Of a DNA stretch of 62,041 nucleotides, positions 60,165-62,041 are shown one piece after another. Within the stretch, counting starts at the first letter, position 1, and each line of letters begins with the position of its first letter. The translations under genes and the position numbers were made by a program. The stretch comes from Prorocentrum cordatum (lineage: Eukaryota; Sar; Dinophyceae; Prorocentrales; Prorocentraceae), in assembly GCA_963575745.1 (NCBI GenBank), contig CAUYUJ010017923.1:158168-220208 (forward strand). The letters are read 5' to 3'. The notes under the pieces were generated by a model. The model had not been told where the DNA came from. It worked only from the letters and a program-made list of their open reading frames with translations, and did not search any database.

Positions 60165-60845
60165 GACCTATGGGAACCCAAGACTGACCATCGATGCTGC
60201 CCTCGTCATAGGCCCTTACAAGGAATCATGCCCACTGAGGGAAGTGCCCCTTTCGGAGACACCCGTTGGAGCATCCTGCATCCTGAAGTATGCCACAACA
60301 CCGTTCTCGGAACTTCAACGCCATGAACCAACCTGACCGTTGCGTATTGACGATCCTGAACCGTGCCAGAGCACCATGCCTGGGATTTCAACACCGCGAA
60401 TCAACACAACTGTTGCGCCCTGACAATGCTGAATCGCTCCCAAACGCTATTTCTGGCGCATTGACAATGTGAATATGTTAAACTCCTGCAATGCTTTGAA
60501 ATGAGCGTGCGCGGCGCTGAGGCGAGAGCCACATTTTGAAAACGACCCGACCTCAATCAGTGAAGCTCTTGCAGTTGTTTAAAACGAATGTGAGCGGCGC
60601 TAAAACAAGACCCACATTGTGAACACGACCCGTCCTCGATCCGGAAAACTCTTGCATCTGCTTTTGTATGAAACAACGTGGCGCCGAAGCGATAACCATA
60701 TTTTGAAAACCGCCCGCCCAAATTGCAAACTTCAGGATCCAACGTGGAAAACAAAGTCTCAGGCGAAACGCCTGGCCCGCCCTTTCGACCCGCCTAGGGG
60801 CGCGACAGGGAAGGGAGGAGATATTCAGAAGGAAGGGGAATGGAG
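60165..60845 (+). repeat. R-family composite repeat, copy 5
   Basis: It follows copy 4 in tandem across a GGA tract: GGACCTATGGGAACCCAAGA start, the 75-80-bp units (60345-60470), about three 82-bp units (60505-60700), then CAGGCGAAACGCCTGGCCC and GGGGCGCGACAGGGAAGG, ending in GGA. Its terminal hairpin CAGGCG-AAA-CGCCTG is perfect. Confidence 0.85.
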
Positions 60846-61394
60846 AGGGGAGGAGGAGGAGGAGGAGGAGGAGGAGGAGGAGGAGGAAGGAGGGGAGGAG
60901 AGGAGAGGAGGAGGGAGGAGGGGAGGAGGAGGGAAGAGAGGAGGAGGTGGGAGGAGGTGGAGGAGGTGCAGTAGAGAGGAGGCAGAAGAAGAGGAGGAGG
61001 AGGAGGAGGAGGAACGGGGGGGAAATGGAGGAGGAGGAGGGGGAGAAATGATCGATGATGAGATGAGATGATGATATGAGGAGGAGGAGGAGAGGAAGGA
61101 GGGGGAGGGAGGAGGAGGAGGAGGAGGGGGAGAAAGATGCTGACGATTGATTATGATGAATGATGATGATGATGATGATGAGATGAATTTGCTGATGAAT
61201 GATGATGATGATGAAGAAGATGATGATGATGATGACGAGAGGAGAGGAGGAGGAGGAGGAGAGGAGGAGGAAGAGGCGGAAGGAGGAGGGGTGAAAGGGA
61301 GGAGGAGGATGAGGTGGAGGAGGAAACAAGAGGAGGAAGAAAGAGGAGGAGGAGGCGGAGGAGGAAAGCACGAGGAGGGGGAGGAGGGAGGAGG
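60846..61394. repeat. GGA tracts with an embedded (GAT)n (61140-61240)
   Basis: GGA-rich sequence on both sides of a short GAT run, an abrupt repeat-to-repeat switch without unique spacer. Confidence 0.9.
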
Positions 61395-61398
61395 CCGC

Positions 61399-61496
61399 CT
61401 GACACTCGCGGACCCGAGGCCGATCGTCTGCGCCAGCAACCACCCCGAGGCGCCCGCCTCCTCCAGCGTGGCCGGGTCCGCGCCTGGCAGCGGCAC
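61399..61496 (-). CDS. Candidate isolated exon
   Basis: The minus strand reads VPLPGADPATLEEAGASGWL then LAQTIGLGSASV, preceded in sense by CGCGGCAG (possible acceptor) and followed by GTCAG|GCGGCC (possible GC donor). The last 28 bp or so recur at 52447-52474. Flanks are GC-rich and then trinucleotide repeats. The function is unknown. Confidence 0.3.
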
Positions 61497-61551
61497 CTGC
61501 CGCGGTCGCGCCGCCGCCGCCGACGGGGCACCGGCCGCGGCGGGAGCGGCG

Positions 61552-61735
61552 CTCCTCCTCCTTCTCCTCCTCCGCCTCCTCCTCCTCCTCCGCCTCCTCC
61601 TCGCCCGCCTCCGCCTCCTCTCCTCCTCCTCTTTCCTCCTCGTCCTCGTCCTCGTCCTCGTTCGTCCTTCTCCCCCTCCTCCTCCGCCTCCTCCTCCTCC
61701 TCCTCCGCCTCCTCCTCCTCCCTCCCTCTCCTCTC
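61552..61735. repeat. (CTC)n tract
   Basis: CTC/TCC-rich with CGC interruptions. Confidence 0.9.
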
Positions 61736-61739
61736 GTTA

Positions 61740-61966
61740 ATCTCAGTTGTTTTTAATATTGCTAGAGTTCGTTATTATTATTCCTATTATTAGTTTCGTT
61801 CTTCTTATTCCAACTATCATTACTAGTTCTTGGTATACTACTAGTCAGAATAATAGTATGGTTACGATTTTGATTGCGATTATTGTTCTGATAAGTATAG
61901 CGATTACTAGAATCAGCATAATGCTTATGATTCTGATTAAGATTATAAGTATGATTATGATTATGA

Positions 61967-61999
<33 letters not shown>

Positions 62000-62000
62000 A

Positions 62001-62041
<41 letters not shown>
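61740..62041. repeat. Degenerate ATT/ATG sequence ending in (TAG)n
   Basis: AT-rich degenerate trinucleotide sequence that becomes (TAG)n from about 61970 to the window end. No gene. Confidence 0.85.

Noticed and set aside
1-62041. Dinoflagellate spliced-leader gene, tRNA or rRNA genes
   Set aside because: I searched by eye for the spliced-leader core and for RNA gene signatures and found none; short diverged copies could be missed.

Overview
The window looks like nuclear DNA of a dinoflagellate. The evidence is GC-rich sequence with very few conventional genes, several divergent APE/RT/RNase H non-LTR retroelements, and scattered pentatricopeptide (PPR) exons whose core (SACEKGxQWQRALALL) is typical of the huge PPR families of these algae. 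I cannot name a species. I saw no rRNA, tRNA, CRISPR array, bacterial-type operon or dinoflagellate spliced-leader sequence. Many very long open frames are by-products of trinucleotide repeats, which cannot generate stops in some frames, and are not annotated as genes.

Layout. 1-738: reverse-transcriptase thumb fragment (element F, minus). 731-2838: (GGA)n tracts with a 554-bp-spaced duplication. 2839-7645: element A (minus), with intact ORF1 and frameshifted APE/RT. 7826-15260: PPR exons (minus), a MITE-like inverted repeat, and about 5 kb of a GTCTTGGGC-type satellite holding a 1-kb segmental duplication. 16018-20231: a 4.2-kb imperfect palindrome made of two inverted copies of a composite non-coding repeat ('R family') bordered by GGA/CTC tracts. 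20232-25610: element B (plus; APE, RT, zinc knuckle, RNase H). 25.6-31.4 kb: CTC tracts, satellites, a two-unit PPR fragment, dispersed repeats and a foldback. 31.4-34 kb: (GAC)n, an unidentified minus-strand ORF and the zinc-finger tail of element E (plus). 34-39.5 kb: near-perfect palindromes, GGA and a 1.5-kb (GAT)n tract, R copy 3. 39.6-48.57 kb: element C (minus), the only apparently intact element, with ORF1 and a 2033-codon ORF2 coupled through TGATG. 48.57-51.7 kb: CTC then a 1.7-kb (ATC)n tract. 52.5-57 kb: element D (minus), decayed RT/RNase H, with copies of one dispersed repeat on both sides. 57.4-58.0 kb: foldback and second MITE copy. 59.3-60.8 kb: R copies 4 and 5. The right edge is GGA/GAT, CTC and (TAG)n repeats.

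How it fits together. Elements A, B, D, E and F abut (CTC)n tracts with the same polarity, CTC on the element's coding strand. The non-coding R copies are also bounded by these tracts. This suggests that (TCC/GGA)n is either the insertion target or the self-made tail of several retroelements; element C, with the opposite polarity, is the exception. Elements B, C and D also share a Cys-rich (CxxCG-like) module at the extreme C terminus, after RNase H. These two patterns, together with the R family, are the best candidates for something undescribed.
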